Source: Phlebotomus papatasi
Lineage: Eukaryota; Arthropoda; Insecta; Diptera; Psychodidae
Assembly (NCBI RefSeq): GCF_024763615.1
Contig: NC_077224.1
Coordinates: forward strand, 84,640,712-84,704,711
Length of the DNA stretch: 64,000 nt
Reading direction: 5' to 3'
The notes under the pieces were generated by a model. The model ran no database searches. It saw only the letters and a list, made by a program, of their open reading frames with translations, and was not told the DNA's origin. A program made the translations under genes and the position numbers. Positions 22,030 through 36,300 of this stretch are shown piece after piece; the first letter of the stretch is position 1; every line of letters begins with the position of its first letter.

Positions 22030-22863
22030 CCTGTCCACGATAAAAATTGTTCCAAATGATTTGATACATTTTATTTTCAATAAATTATTGTGAATAAACG
22101 AATTAAGATAGAAAATTCAAACAAAAAGGAAATGAAAGAATATTAAATTCACTCACTTTTAGGAATAGTAATTGCCTCACAAAATGTTCTATTTAAGTGG
22201 GAGAATTATAAGAAGATCGAAAAAACATAAAGGCACAATTTTGGGTGTACTTTTTCAAAAAATCTTTAAAAAATATACTTTATTTTCATCGTAGGTTCTT
22301 GATATGTTCACAAAAGTTATAGAGGATGAAATTACGCGTCATTTTAGCTTTATGTGACTACCACCGGATAAATAGGACCGGAGATATAAATTTTTGAATT
22401 TTAGAAGACAGCAAAAAACTAAAAAATGTTTATTTAAAAAAATCTAGACGTCACCCGGACCGGACAAACGGACTTTTTGAGTTTGATTTGAGATTTGAGA
22501 CCCTTAAATGATCCTCTAACAAGTTTAGGCACTCTCGTCAAAGACACCCACAACGTGTCGCACAGTGTTATCAAATACAATCTGAAGAAGAAGGCTAAAC
22601 ACGTCGAGAACATCGAGGACTTCAAGAAAAAAATGGAATGAAACAACCAAAAATCGCGGTGATGATCTTGTACAGACCTTGATGGGAGGACTCAAGAAAA
22701 AGATTCAAGATTTCGCCAATCAAATACTTGAATAAAAAAACTAATATATCTAAAAAAATCTACAATGAATTAAAGTTTCAAAAAATATTTTTCTTTTTTT
22801 TATATTATGTAAACTTCATTTTTAAAGCATTATTCTTGGGAACAATCTTATCGTGGACACGCT
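22030..22863 (+). pseudogene. Decayed Tc1/mariner-like transposon
   Basis: The ends 'cctgtccacgataaaaattg' (from 22030) and the complement of 'caatcttatcgtggacacgc' (to 22863) form an inverted repeat of about 21 bases with few mismatches. Between them, plus-strand reading around 22520-22740 gives short lysine-rich stretches (SVIKYNLKKKAKHVENIEDF, then after a stop GGLKKKIQDFANQ). These look like the tail of a transposase broken by stops and shifts. Family placement is tentative. Confidence 0.5.
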
Positions 22864-24387
22864 TCAGGTAGTGATATATTTAATCAAAAGAATTAATTCT
22901 AATGCATTTTTAGTAGAAGAATTTATTAGCGTATTCTTTCAGTTGAAATAATTTTTTTTTTCAGGAGAATCGCTAAGATCAACGACCCACCTTTCTTTCG
23001 GGTGATGCGCCTTTTGAACTATCCAAGACACAAACCTTTTTTTGAGTAGATTTCGGCTAACTTCAGCTACGTGAATAGATATTTTTTATAGGTTATGGCT
23101 AATAAAACCTAACATTTTAGTTTTTCGATTATAAATTCATGATACCATCAACATAACCTCTTCAAATACTTACCTTTTGTAAATCAGCAATTCCAATTTC
23201 AAGGAAAAATCTCACCTGGACCTGAAGAATTCGACAAAAATGACAAAAAGTGCTGTTAAAAATGCCTTGGGGATTCTTTTTTTTTATTTAATTTGTCACA
23301 TCAACCCTTCGCGTGAGGTTCATTTCTCTCCACTAATGTGTCAAATTTATTTGTTATACAATCCTAAAAAAAATGGAAAAAAACTGAAAAGCGAAGAATT
23401 CTTCGAGACTTTCTGTTTTATGGACTTTTACAAGAAAATGTTGTGTGAGAATTTTCTACAACAAAGCTTCACTGGAAAGAGAATTCATGGGATTTTCTCA
23501 ATGATGAAACATTTAGCATGAAAAGTTGTTTTAAGAACTTTGAAACCATATTTTTTGGCAATTTTTATCTTTCTTCAGCTATTTTAGCACCTTCTATCTA
23601 TCTCTGGTCTGTTTTTTCGTTTTAAATAATTTTAGAAAAAAAATAAGTACGAAAAACTCAACATAACCTAAAATTGTAGAAAATTCCACTGCTGAATGTT
23701 TCATCTCTGAACAGATTTGTGTGTTTTTTTTCTATCTCAATAAGTTTATTTTTGTAATATATAAATATTAGTTTAAAATTTAATAAAACGTACATAATGC
23801 GCCAGCTACTGTTATCAGTGTCCTGTAGATTTATTTTCCATCCTTTTTTTTATTTATTTAAAACTCTATAAACCAAGTTTTCAGCATTTTTTCCACTGTT
23901 TTTTCTTTTTTAAAATGTTCGATATTTTTTTCCAACTTCTCATACGTCAGCTATATTTTTTTTTTCTTAATCATTCGCACACAACAACATAAAAAGAAGA
24001 AAAAAAAACTTTAAAAAGAGGCAATTTCTCTTCACGATAGCATTATTTTTTGTTTTCTCTGAATTCACTGTCTTCTGCATTCTCTCTCTATATATATATA
24101 ATTTTTTTATGTAACTGGATTCTGCATCTAAATTGTCCTCTTTACTCAGATTCTTCAAAAAGAAAACTGTCACTTTTCTCCGTGAAAATTGCCTTTTGAT
24201 GTTACATCTTTTGTTTGGATTTTCTCTTTTCATATTTTTGTTCCTCACATTCTTCCTTTCCTTTTTTCTTTCTTTCTTTCGCTCTTTTTCTCTCTCATTT
24301 TCTCTTTGAACAACTATATAGAGATGACAAAAAATGTTGATGATAGATTTTTCTTTTTTTTTTCTTTTAGAGATGCCGGAAATGAAA
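22864..24387. other. Intergenic region including the likely GMPS 3' UTR
   Basis: No convincing coding frame. Next to the GMPS stop codon (minus strand, ending at 24388) the plus strand is strongly pyrimidine-rich (24250-24370), which would give a purine-rich 3' UTR. Candidate minus-strand AATAAA signals lie further down, for example near 23835 and 23745. Confidence 0.4.
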
Positions 24388-27300
24388 TCATTCCCATTCT
24401 GTGGTGCCTGGTGGTTTAGGCGTCAAATCGTATAACACCCTAGAAATGCTAGGTACGCAGAGAATATCACGAACTATCTTTTCCACGACCTGTCGGAAAA
24501 GCCAACATAAAGGTTTTTTTATGTTGATGATTGTTGCCAAAAATGATTATTTCAAAGCAATTTTTTTCGTAGCTTTGTCCCATTTTTAGTGCTACTCCAG
24601 CGCCCTCACTTTTTAGCACAGAATTAGTATACTAAACCTAGAAACACTTTACACGGATCACTGTGGTCAGACATTAACTTCTGCGACTTCTGCATTGATA
24701 TTAACTACGAGGATCTTCTGGTTCATCCATATGAAGACATCCCAGAAAATCATTGTTATAATTTATAACTTTAGTATTATCCCCTAAAAAATATTCCAGA
24801 AGGGAACTGAACTGGTTCAGTCTCATCCAGAATTCCAAGACCTTTCAAATGAATTAGCATTTTGTGGAATCTGTTAATAAATTCGCCGTCTGTAGAGAAA
24901 TTTAATTTCGACTCTGAAAAATAGCCGTTACAAGGCGTCCCAAGAAAAAAACTAGTGAAATAATGCAAACTAATTTGGGGATCTCTGTCGTGCAATAGGC
25001 AAGACTGTTGGGTCTTGCCTATTGCGATTTTTGAATTTTCGAACTAAATTTTCGCACAAGATTCGGAAAATTTGCTAAATGGCTTCACTTAACAGCAAAG
25101 TGAAGACTAACACTTCGAAATTCTAACAGAAAGTATTTCAGCCACCATGCGGACGAACCGAGAAGTAAAAAGATCTTTAACTCCAGGATGTAAATGAAGC
25201 AATTCAAAGTTGAAGTTTAACTCTTTCGTCTCCTTTGGAACTCTGGTACCCATGGAAAAAAGAATTTTTTTAGACTATTTAGAATCGATAAAAATCCGAT
25301 TCTTCTGGATAATTACAAACTATAAGGATGTCAAAATCTAGGATATTTTTTGCAGGATCCCAATTAACTCCTGAGCTTAGATATTTTTGGTCAAAAATCG
25401 TGAATTTTCGATTTTCTGCCTCCTTGCAGATATTGTGACTTTTTTGATATTGCTAGACCCGAATAAGGCAAAACCTCTCGGTGCCAATAAGTATGATAAC
25501 TAACAAATACAAATTGCATAAAATTTGAAAAATAAATCTTTCTTACCGTGGTATCACATTAGAGATTTTCACATTAAAATTTTAATGTGATTCACATTAA
25601 TTTTTGCTGATATGTATCTTAATGTGCAATTTTCGTCAAGAGCTTTTAGAAATCGATTCATTTAGTGATAAAAAAGTGGACTCGAGTCACAAAAATTGGT
25701 TTAAATAGATTGAAATAGTATAAATACGATTGATAATTAATGGGCAAATTAATGAGAAGTGAGCAAATTTATGAGCAAAATTTGCTCATTAAATTTTCAT
25801 CAGGTACTACTTTATTGCAGTCATTTGGGTAGTTTCTGCGCCACAATTTTCTCACCAATTTATTTGTGATTAACTTGTGATAAAAAGTAGTGCTAATACC
25901 TACTATTTATCGCGCACGAGATGGAGAATGGACAAAAGACATTGAAAAAGATCGGTGCAGAGGATAAGTAAGAAAAACGCTAAACAAAAATGTGTTCGAT
26001 CTACATTTTATATTCCTTCATAAACTTCTAGGACTTCGTGGTCAAATGAAATGGTGGTCGAATTAATTGAGACTGTGCATCAGGAAACCGTCATTTGGGA
26101 CTACAACTGCCGGGAATACGAAAATAGAGGCAGCCGATCTGATGGTTTTGAGGCCGTTTGCGACAAATTGAGTCACAAATCGCCGGAACTCACACCTCAC
26201 TCGGGATTTGGGTGATATTGGCTTCCTCATTTTCGTAGTCTTCTTTTGAAAATAAAGCCTTACGATTTGAAGCAGCTCTATAAATTCCTCCGAAGTTATC
26301 CGGAGAAAATTATTTATGTCAAAAAAAAAAATTCTCTGTCGTCCCAGAGAATTTCAACACCACGTGAAGGTCGCGTTAGGAGCCAATCTCTCGCTTAACG
26401 GGTCCTTTTGTACGACATAAAAGTAGTGTACAGGAGGAAAAGTTCCTCTTCTTCACTAAAATCTCACACTTTCGCTCAAACGACTGAAATGCTTCAAAAA
26501 CAAAACACTCATCTGACAACCCGTGTGCCATCGTGACATTGGGCAATTCTAGCAATGTGTCCTGACTAAATCAGCGATTTCGAGTGATTCTAGAAATTTT
26601 AATGAGCAATTTTTCACTTTAACTTTAATGTGAAGTTTTCTAGTGTGATAACTCCGTTAAATTTTCAAAAAACTCATTCAAAGTTTTTGGGTACGCTCGT
26701 CCCCAAAAATCTAGGCATCAAATGTAACGGTTCCCGTCAATTCCCGCTATTTGCTTTTTGACATCAACCTTGTAACAAACATCTAGGCAGGAGCGACATT
26801 TTTTACAATATGGCCGATGATTTTGACACTTTTCAACGCGAGAGATTGGTTTCGAGGATGTTTTCCTGACTTTAGTGAATTCTGATTATCCCGGAAGTAT
26901 CTTTTAAGCTTTTCAGAAAGCTCAGTTGAGAGAAATGTGTTTTAAAGTGTTATTGTGGAAAATATTATGAGAAATCTGTTTAAAAGCAGAAATTTGGTAG
27001 CTTTTTGACCACTTCCTGGACATCTTAGAAGATATTGGACAGTAATTAATCTTTTTTTAAGGTAAATGATAAATGATAAACCCCCAATTTCCCAGTGGAA
27101 CTACCAAGGATCCGCAACAACAGCCTTTAAGAACAGTTGCCTTCGTTGCCTTAGTAACAGATGATTTTTTTTCGGCCTGAAATACGAAATCACCCTTCGT
27201 AGTTCCATCTACAACGGGCGGCCAATATCTTGGGACAATAATTAGTCCCGTTAAATGCCTCTAAGAGATCACCTCCAATTTTATTGTGTGTGTCGACGCT

Positions 27301-30300
27301 CTCAAGTCACTTATAAAGTGTGCGATATCTTTATGTGTTTTGTGTCAACCCTCTCTTTTGATGCAACCGACGGTATAGTTATTCACATGAAAGCTAAGTA
27401 TAGAATACTCGCTGAACGAGAACGAGTCTACACGCTACTTAAATCGTTAACGATACTTTTGATTTTCAATGTTCCACATTTCCATCTACGTTCCACAGAA
27501 GCGTCTGAATTCTTCAACTCATTTCAATACTTAAGGCCCTCTGTTCACTGCCCTAAAAATAGTTCCCTGAACATAACCTTAATCTATTTTATCCAGTTGA
27601 CATTTTTGCCAGTGAAGTGTCTCGACTGTGGAACTTGTCTATTATGTCTCTGATTAAATATTTTCACAATCTTCTCTCCAATGATTTTTTTTCACTACCA
27701 TGCGCCTAGAATATTTAAAGACTTTGATATACTGAAGCCGAGAAATCAAGATCAAGATGGTAAATCTATCAAATGTCTTTAGTATTCATTCATTAGATAT
27801 TCGAGACACAAAGCGGACATATTTCAAAATTTGCAATTCTGCTACCACAAATATTTAAAAGGTCTGAATTCTGGGATTAAAAAAAAAGAAACAGATCCAT
27901 GAGAAGTCACATCTGTCAAATGTCTGGTGGGTTTAGTGCTCGGATAATTCTATATTTTTAACGTTCCACATTTTTTTTAATCGTGTCGAGGCATAAAATT
28001 TACATATGACTTGCCTAATAAAGGGACACGACTTTTCGACACTCAATTTTAGCCTCGTAGTGGCAGGATCAGTCAGTCTCCAGGGACTGACTGAGCCTTA
28101 AATACACGTGGAGTTTCCTTCCTTGCTCCCGTTCCACAGTTTATCTCCGGTCACTAAATTTCGTGATTATGATTTTTTCATTACTTTTGTCAATTTTTAT
28201 AGAGGCATTTCTGCAAATTTTGCAAAATTTTTTTTTTGTGTCAGAAATGACATTTCTTGTGGATTATCTTAGCCAAGACACTCAAGTTCCACAAATGCAT
28301 CAAGTGGTATTTCTGTGCGCTGTGAGCTAAAAAAATGGGACAAGCTCCAGAGGAAATATTCAAATGAAAATTTTCTCTGTTTGAGAAGAAAATTGCAATC
28401 GATTTGGAAATCGATCAATTTTATTCTCTTCTCCAATTCAAGTCAAAAAATTTCCTTTTGGAGACTATTTAAGGAATATTCTTGTGAGTTATCACAGCAA
28501 ATATTCCACCTGAACATCTCCTGAGAAATTTTTTTCTGCTAGGATAAATGAAAATCAATTGCAAAAAATGAAGAAAATGCGGAGACTTACATTCATAGGT
28601 AGATTTTCAGATCCGGGCAGAATTGGGACACCCGTCATGAAGTCATTCGTTAGGAACGGCCGCAGCACAATTGAACGCTGACACGATGGCATCCTGTTGG
28701 CTGGATCACGATCAAAGTGAAGTGGAATTAATACTACAGGCATTTGCGAGATGCGTCTGATGCAACCGTAAGCTTGCAGTGCCTGCAAATGTGTCCAATC
28801 GGACGACAATTTGAGCATTTTTTTTTCCTACCTTGTTTTTTGGTTTTTTTTTTTTGCTTTTTTTATAGAGATCTCACCTCATTCACTATCGCATCGGCAA
28901 CTCTGAGCTGAGCCAATGTCTTGCGCGATATATGTGTATGTGTGATATCGGTGATTTGATACTGTACAGGTTCGCCAAATATATAACAAACTCGATTGAC
29001 ATTGTGCAAAATGCGCGGTATTATCTTGGCCAGGAATTGCAAATCCCCCCAATTTGGTGTACCCTCACTCGAAATCCCCACAACATAGCTGTACGAACGC
29101 TTATCCCCCTGAACACCAACACTCCGAATTGGCAAAACTGTGGCTGTGAGCTTTATCGCACTGGAGATCCTTCGTAGTTCCTTCTGTTCCTCCGCCGACG
29201 TCGTTCCGGACACACGACTCAGCAGTGCATGATTCTTCAGCAATTTTTGATTGTAATCCACTATAACACGAGCAATCACCTGCAAATCAACCCTCATTAC
29301 TTCAAAATCCACTCCCTTTCCCCTCCCAAAAGTTCTTATTTAAAAAGAAGACTGCAATCAACTCCAACGGAAAACGGAACGAATTGATCAATTTTATCCC
29401 CTTTTCATTGCCTCCGGAAAGGCCTTCTCTTGGAGATTTATTAAGGAATGTTCTTGTGCTTTAGAAAAATTACAGCGAAAATTCCACCTGAACGTCTCCC
29501 AGGGAAAGAGAAAAAGAAAAATGTCTAACCTGTGTTTCTGAGAAGTCTCTCTCGATGTAGGGCTCATCGGCACAAATGATCCGAATGGCTAATCCTGGCC
29601 CCGGAAAAGGATGTCGTTCCACCAATTTATTTGGCAAACCCAAATCATATCCTAAAGCTCGTACTTCGTCCTTGTGAAAGTCTTTGAGAGGTTCAACAAC
29701 ACGACCAGCATCACGAAGTTTTCTGCCCCAAAAGCAAATAACAAAAATCGTATCCATCAATTATTCCCTTTATAACTTTTTATTTGGGACGTAAAATGGG
29801 AACGGAGCAATATTTCGGACAGCTCTAAATTTCGTCCATTTATGAATATAATTTAACTTGAAATTGTTTTATTGAAACTTTAATTCGTGTTTTGCTCGCA
29901 ATCTTGTTTAACTGAGAGTTTGCAATTTCGGCCAGCACCGAAAGTCGGACACACCAGTTGGGAAATTCGGACACTTCCCTTAAAACTTGATAAAAGGCAG
30001 TGATAAGCCTGATTGGGCTTACGGTGGGTGTGATTCTTTCATTGCAAATTTAGATTGGGGGCAAATTCAAAGTCCAGATAAGTTTATGGTAGCTTAGATT
30101 CATTACAGACAGCCTCGAAATGCGTGCAACTCGAGATAATTAGACATCAAACTTGACAGCCATAAAGCTTTCTTTAAGGTGTCTACACATTGAGAACAAT
30201 CTTCGTCAAAAATTGCTTTTTTGAAGGAAATTGGCTGCAGTGCTGTAGGCAGAAACGTCAAAATTCTGTCAAAAATGCAATTTTTGACGAAAATTGCTCC

Positions 30301-33300
30301 CAATGTGTAGAGGCCTTTAGGCTTGAGATATGCCAAGTTTCATTTTATTATGAACAGCATTGTAAGAGAAATGCAGAAAAATCTCCGAAAAACTTTAAAT
30401 TTGAATATATCGGATTCGCAAAAATCCGCGAAAAAATCCGCGGTCTGCTAAAAATTCCACGGTCTGCGAAAATTCGTGAAAAACTCCGCGGTCTGCGAAA
30501 ATCTGCAAAGAATTCCACGGTCCGCGTAAAATTCCGCGCTCCCCTAGGAATTCGCGAAAAATTCTGCGGTTCGCAAAAAATTCCACGGTTCGTGTAAAAT
30601 TCTGCGATCTGCGAGAATCCGCGAAAAATTCCGTAGTCCACGAAAAATTCCGCGATCCGCAAAAATCCGCGAAAAATTCTGCGGTCCGCGAATATCCACA
30701 AAAAATTCCGTGGACCTCGAAAAATTCTGCGGTCCGCGAAAATCCGCAAAAAAAATTCACGGTCTGCGTAAAATTCCGCAATTCGCAAAAATTCTGCAGT
30801 CCGCGAAAAATTCTGCGGCCTGCGTAAAATTCCGCGATCCTCAAAAAATTCTGCGGTCCGCAAAAATTCGCAAAAAAAATCCACAATCCGCGTAAAATTC
30901 CGCGATCCGCAAAAATCCGCGAAAAATTGTACGGTCTCCGCAAATCCGCAAAAAAATTCCACGGTCTGCATAAAAAAATTCCGCGATCCGCAAAAATTCT
31001 GCGGTCCGCGATAATCCACAAAAAATCCATGGTCTGCGTAAATTCCGTGATCCGTAAAAATCCGCAAAAAATTCCACGGTCTGCGTAAAATTCCGCTGTC
31101 CGAAAAAATCCGTGAAAAATTGTACGGTCCCCGCAAATCCGCAAAAAATTCCACGGTCTGCATAAAAAAATTCCGTGATCCGCAAAAATCCGCGAAAAAT
31201 CCTGCGGTCCGCAAAAAAATTCTAGTCTGCTTAAAATTCCGCAATTCTTAAAAATTCGTGAAAAATTATGCGGTCCGCGCAAATCCGCAAAAAATCCACG
31301 GTCCGCAAAAATCTACGAAAAATTCTGCGGTCCGCGAAAATCCGCAAAAAATTCCACAGTCTGCGTAAAAATTCCGCGATCCGCAAAAATTCTGCGGTCC
31401 GCGATAATCCACAAAAAATCCATGGTCTGCGTAAATTCCGTGATCCGTAAAAATCCGCAAAAAAATTCCACGGTCTGCGTAAAATTCCGCTGTCCGCAAA
31501 AATCCGTGAAAAATTGTACGGTCCCCGCAAATCCGCAAAAAAATTCCACGGTCTGCATAAAAAAATTCCGTGACCCGCAAAAATCCGCGAAAAATCCTGC
31601 GGTCCGCAAAAAAAATTCTAGTCTGCTTAAAATTCCGCAATTCTTAAAAATTTGTGAAAAATTATGCGGTTCACGCAAATCCGTAAAAAAATCCACGGTC
31701 CGCAAAAATCCACGTTAAATTCTGCGGTCCACGAAAATCCGCAAAAAATTCCAGTCTGCGTAAAAATTCCGCGATCCGCAAAAAGTCTGCGGTCCGCGAT
31801 AATCCACAAAAAATCCATGGTCTGCGTAAATTCCGTGATCCGTAAAAATCCGCAAAAAAAATTCCACGGTCTGCGTAAAATTCCGCGGTCCGCAAAAATC
31901 CGTGAAAAATTCTGCGGTCCGCGAAAATCCGCAAAAAATTCCACGGTCTGCGTAAAGTCCGCGATCCGCAAAAATCCGCGAGAAATTCTGCGGTTCGCGA
32001 AAATCCACAAAAAATCCACAGTCCGCGTAAAATTCCGTGATCCTCAAAAATCCGCGAAAAATTCCGCGGTCCTCAAAAATACACAAAAAATTCCGCGATT
32101 CCCTAAAATTCACGAGAAATTCCGTGGTCCGCAAAAAAAATCAAAGTTATGAAAAAAGACTTTCATATTTCAATTCATCTAAAACATCTCTGGAAACAAA
32201 AAATAAATAAATTTAAAGTGCAAAAAAAATGCTTACCTGATGAGTTCTGTGTCGTTGTGATGTGTCTTAATGGTGTCTGCATTAGTGCTAACCATTGATG
32301 AAGCTGACTCAATTAGATCTGGTCTGAGTGTCCCCTGTGCCAGAAGAATATCTTCAGGCTTCAACTTGAGCTCCTTTATAACTTCATCTGTCACTTTCAC
32401 AAAAACATCCCCAATGATCTTCCTCTTATCCTCCGGATTTGTCGTCATCGAGAGCATTGGAGTGTCTGTACTGTAGTGCGATCCAGGTTGCTTTATTGTT
32501 GTTGTCCCATTGAGAAATTGATGATGTGCCCTCTTCACAATCACATTTATATTGATTTCACTGAAACACTTTTCAACAACCTGACTCTCATTCTGCCTCA
32601 GAAATCCTTCACCACAAACGAAAGAAAACAACACACAAATTGAATTCCAAGAATTTTTCCACAGGATAAAACGGATTGGAATATCAAACTCACCATTATC
32701 TATGTGAACAATAATTAACTGAGATGGAGGCACGGCTTTAGTTAAGAGAGATGCACAAACTGTCGAATCAACTCCTCCACTCGCAAGAAGCTACAAAAAC
32801 AACAAATTCTCTCTAAAAATCTGAATTTAGAACCTAAAATCCTTATCATCATTAACCACTGTTAAAAAAATAGCTTTTTCTAACAACAAAGCTTCATCAG
32901 ACCGCCACTAGGGGCGCTTCTCTGAAAAGATTTGTTTGAAAAGAAGATGGCAATCAACTCCAACGGAAAACGGAACGAATTGATCAATTTTATCTCCTTT
33001 TCATTGCCTCCGGAAAGGCGCTTTCTCTTGGAGATTTATTAAGGAATGTTCTTGTGCTTTGGAAAAATCACAGCGAAAATTCCACCTGAACGTCTCCAAA
33101 ATAATACTAGTTCCCTTGGTCTTAATTGCCTTTTTTAAAGACCAAAAGGGATCTTTAACAAAATGCGATGTAAGCGCCACGAGCGGTGAGAGCAATGACT
33201 TTTTCTAACTTTCAATTTTTTCCAAGTTTTTTAAAATTAAAAGCCTCTCTGGAGCATATTTCTTAACCGATTGCCATAAAAAAGGATTCATTTGAAAGGT

Positions 33301-36300
33301 CTTGGAATTTCACACAATCTTGAACTGTTTAATATTTTAAAAATAATTTGAAAGTTCGGACAGTAAAATCCTGTCTCATATTTCTAGGCCTTTCAAACGT
33401 TTTTGACCGAAATTAGGAATTTCAGAAAATCAAGAATTTCGGTGAAAATCAACTTAAAATTTGGACAACTCCCTAAAATCTCTTTAAAAAAATCAAATAA
33501 ATAATTTCAAAACAATTCTAAAGTATTTTCAATATTATTTAATTGATTTCTCAACCAATTTTTATGTAGTTGCCCGACCTCTAAATTGGTTTGTCCGGAA
33601 TTCTATGTTGTGCGAAATTCCAAATCTTACCCTAAATTTCGTGTTAAAAAATAATTATGCGTTCATAACCATTAAAAAACTATTCAAGCTTATCTGATAT
33701 TTCAAAACCTTTGAAATGAATCTGGATCATTTTGAATGTTGTTGTCCGAAATTTGGAATTTCTGACAACGCAGAATCTCAAGTAAAACCAATTTAAAATT
33801 CAGAAAACTCCCTAAGAACTCAATTAAATTATCTTCAAAATAATTCTAAAGTATTTTAAATATATTTAATTGATTTCTTAACAACTTTTAAAGTTGTCGT
33901 TCGACCTTTAAATTAGTTTGACCGAAATATTCTACGGTGTTGTCCGAAATTCCAAATCTTACCCTGAATTTCTTACAAAACTAATTATCGCTTCAGAACA
34001 ATCTTCGGAAAACTGTTAAAGCTTTTCTAATATTCCAAGATTTTTCAAATGAATCTGGATCATTTAAAATTTTGTTGTCCGAAATTTTGAATTTCGGAAA
34101 ATGTAGAATTTCGGTAAAACCCAATTTAGAGATTGGCGAGCTTCCTAAAAGCAATATTTAAAAAAAAAATTAAATAATCTTCCAAACAACGTTTTTAGCG
34201 AGTTGTCCGAATAACCAATTAGTTTTTCCGGAATTCCGTGTTGTTCAAAATTCCAAATCTTACCCTAAATTTCGTACAAAACTAATTATCGCTTCAGAAC
34301 AGTCTTTGAAAAACCGTTCAAGCTTTTCTGATATTCAAAGACTTTTCAAATTAATCAGGATAATTTAAAATTTTGTTGTCCGAAATTTTGAATTTCGGAC
34401 AATGTAGAATTTCGGTAAAACCCAATTTAGAGATCAGAAAGCTTCCTAAAAACATTATTTTAAAAAAAATTAATTAAATAATCTCCAAAACAATGTTTTT
34501 ATGGAGTTGTCCGAACTCTAAATTAGTTTTCCGGAATTCCGTGTTGTTCAAAATTCCAAATTTTACCCTAAATTTCTAACAAAAATAATTATCGGTTCTG
34601 AATAATCTTCAGAAAACTGTTGAAGCTCTTCTGGTATTAAAAGACCTTTCAAATGAATCAGAATAATTTAAAATTTTGTTGTCCGACATTTTGAATTCCG
34701 GACAATGTAGAATCTCGGTGAAACCCAATTTAGATGTCAGACAACTCCCTAAAAACATTACTAAAAAAAAATAATTCAATAATCTTCAAAATAATCATTT
34801 TAAGGAGTTGTCCGAACACTAAATTCGTTTTCCGGAATTCCGTGTTGTTCAAAATTCCAAATCTTACCCTAAATATCTCACAAAGTTAATTATCGGTTCT
34901 GAACAATCTTCGGAAAACTGTTCTAGTAGCTTTTCTGATATTCCAAGATCTTTCAAATGAATCTGGATCATTTAAAATTTCGTTATCCGAAATTTTTAAT
35001 TTCAGACAACGCACAATTTCTCTTGAAAACTCGTTAATTTAAGTAGTAGTCCGAACTATAAATTGGTTTGACCGGAATTCTGCTTTGTCCGAAATTGCAA
35101 ACTTTACCCTAAATTTCGTTTAAAAATAATTATCGGTTTATAACGATTTGCAGGCAGTTTAAGTATGTCTGATATTCCGAGATTTTTCAAATGAATTTGT
35201 ATCACTCAAAATTTCGTAATTTGAAATTTGTAATTTCGGACACTGCGGATTTTCAATGAAAAAAGAGAACTATTTAAAAACCGGACAACTTTAAATTTTG
35301 TATTTTAAAGATTATTTAATTGATTTTTAAATTTATTAAATAAATCTTTTCCAGAGTTGTTCGAACTTAAAATTGGTTTTGTCCGGAATTCTGCGCAGGC
35401 CGAAATTCCAAATTTTACGCACTACAATTCTTACAAATTTTAGCGTTCTTTAAGAATTATTTTAAAGTAGATTAGAAAGATTTTATTATATCCTATTAAA
35501 ATAAATGACAAAATTATAGAAGATTTTGTGGAATTTTCATGAATAAGATATTGCAGAATGAGGTTATGTTGAACATAACCTCCAAAAGACCAATCAAATT
35601 GAAAAACATTTAATTATTTCTATTAACTTCACAAATTTTTCCATTTGAGAGACAAAAAAAAACTTACTTTTAGTTATAATGCAAAAAAATCTAATTAATT
35701 TTAAAATATTTGTTTTGTTCCAAATTCTAACCTTAGAAATTTTTAATTTCTGAGTTAAAAGAGAATAATGCGCAATTTGTTTTGATGTATTCTACAAAAA
35801 TAGAAACTTTGCCATTCAAAATATTTTTGTAAAGCTAAATTTAAAAAATGTGGAGTATTTTTTTAGGATATTGAAGAATGTTACTTGATAAAATTTTTTA
35901 AAAAAATAAAATAAAATAATTTTAAAAAATCTGTAATTATTTAAATTGTATATTTTTTTAATATAAAATAATTGTAATTTTTTTAACAAAATTTTTTTTG
36001 GAAAATATGGAATTATTTCTAAAACAAATTTTAAATAAATTAGTTTTATTAAAAATGCAAAAAGAGAATAATTTAATAAAATAAATAATTGAAATCTTGT
36101 TTTTCTTCGCGTGACTTAATATTCAAGAATTTCTCAAATAATTTAGCAAATGAATGCAAATTGAAAAGCAAAATAATTGAAAAATATTTCAGACTTACCA
36201 GAACTTTTTTATTGCCAATTTTCTCCTTGATTGCCTTTATGCATTCTTCTTTGCGATTTTGCAGAGTAAACCTCTCAGACATTCCACAAATATCAAAGAG

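Larger units (their letters stand above)
25217..26985 (-). mobile_element. Dispersed repeat copy 1, split by a nested element
   Basis: It starts TTAACTCTTTCGTCTCC. The flanks 25217-25545 and 26655-26985 together match the reverse complement of 46770-47368 over about 600 bases, with shared phrases 'gggtacgctcgt', 'accttgtaacaaa' and 'tcgattttctgcct'. About 1.1 kb present here is missing from the other copy and matches the nested element 25552-26650. The outer right border is approximate. Confidence 0.7.

Noticed and set aside
23240..23521. 93-residue plus-strand frame with a hydrophobic start
   Set aside because: It has low-complexity lysine/phenylalanine composition as expected from AT-rich DNA, no recognised family and no splice partner.
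27255..27653. 132-residue frame in the last GMPS intron
   Set aside because: No motif or family resemblance. It is within intronic, repeat-rich DNA, and a chance frame is likely.
30348..32134. Long open frames of 100-298 residues on both strands with RIFADRGIF-type repeats
   Set aside because: They arise because the minisatellite unit lacks stop codons in several frames. The same array is open on both strands, and it lies in a GMPS intron.
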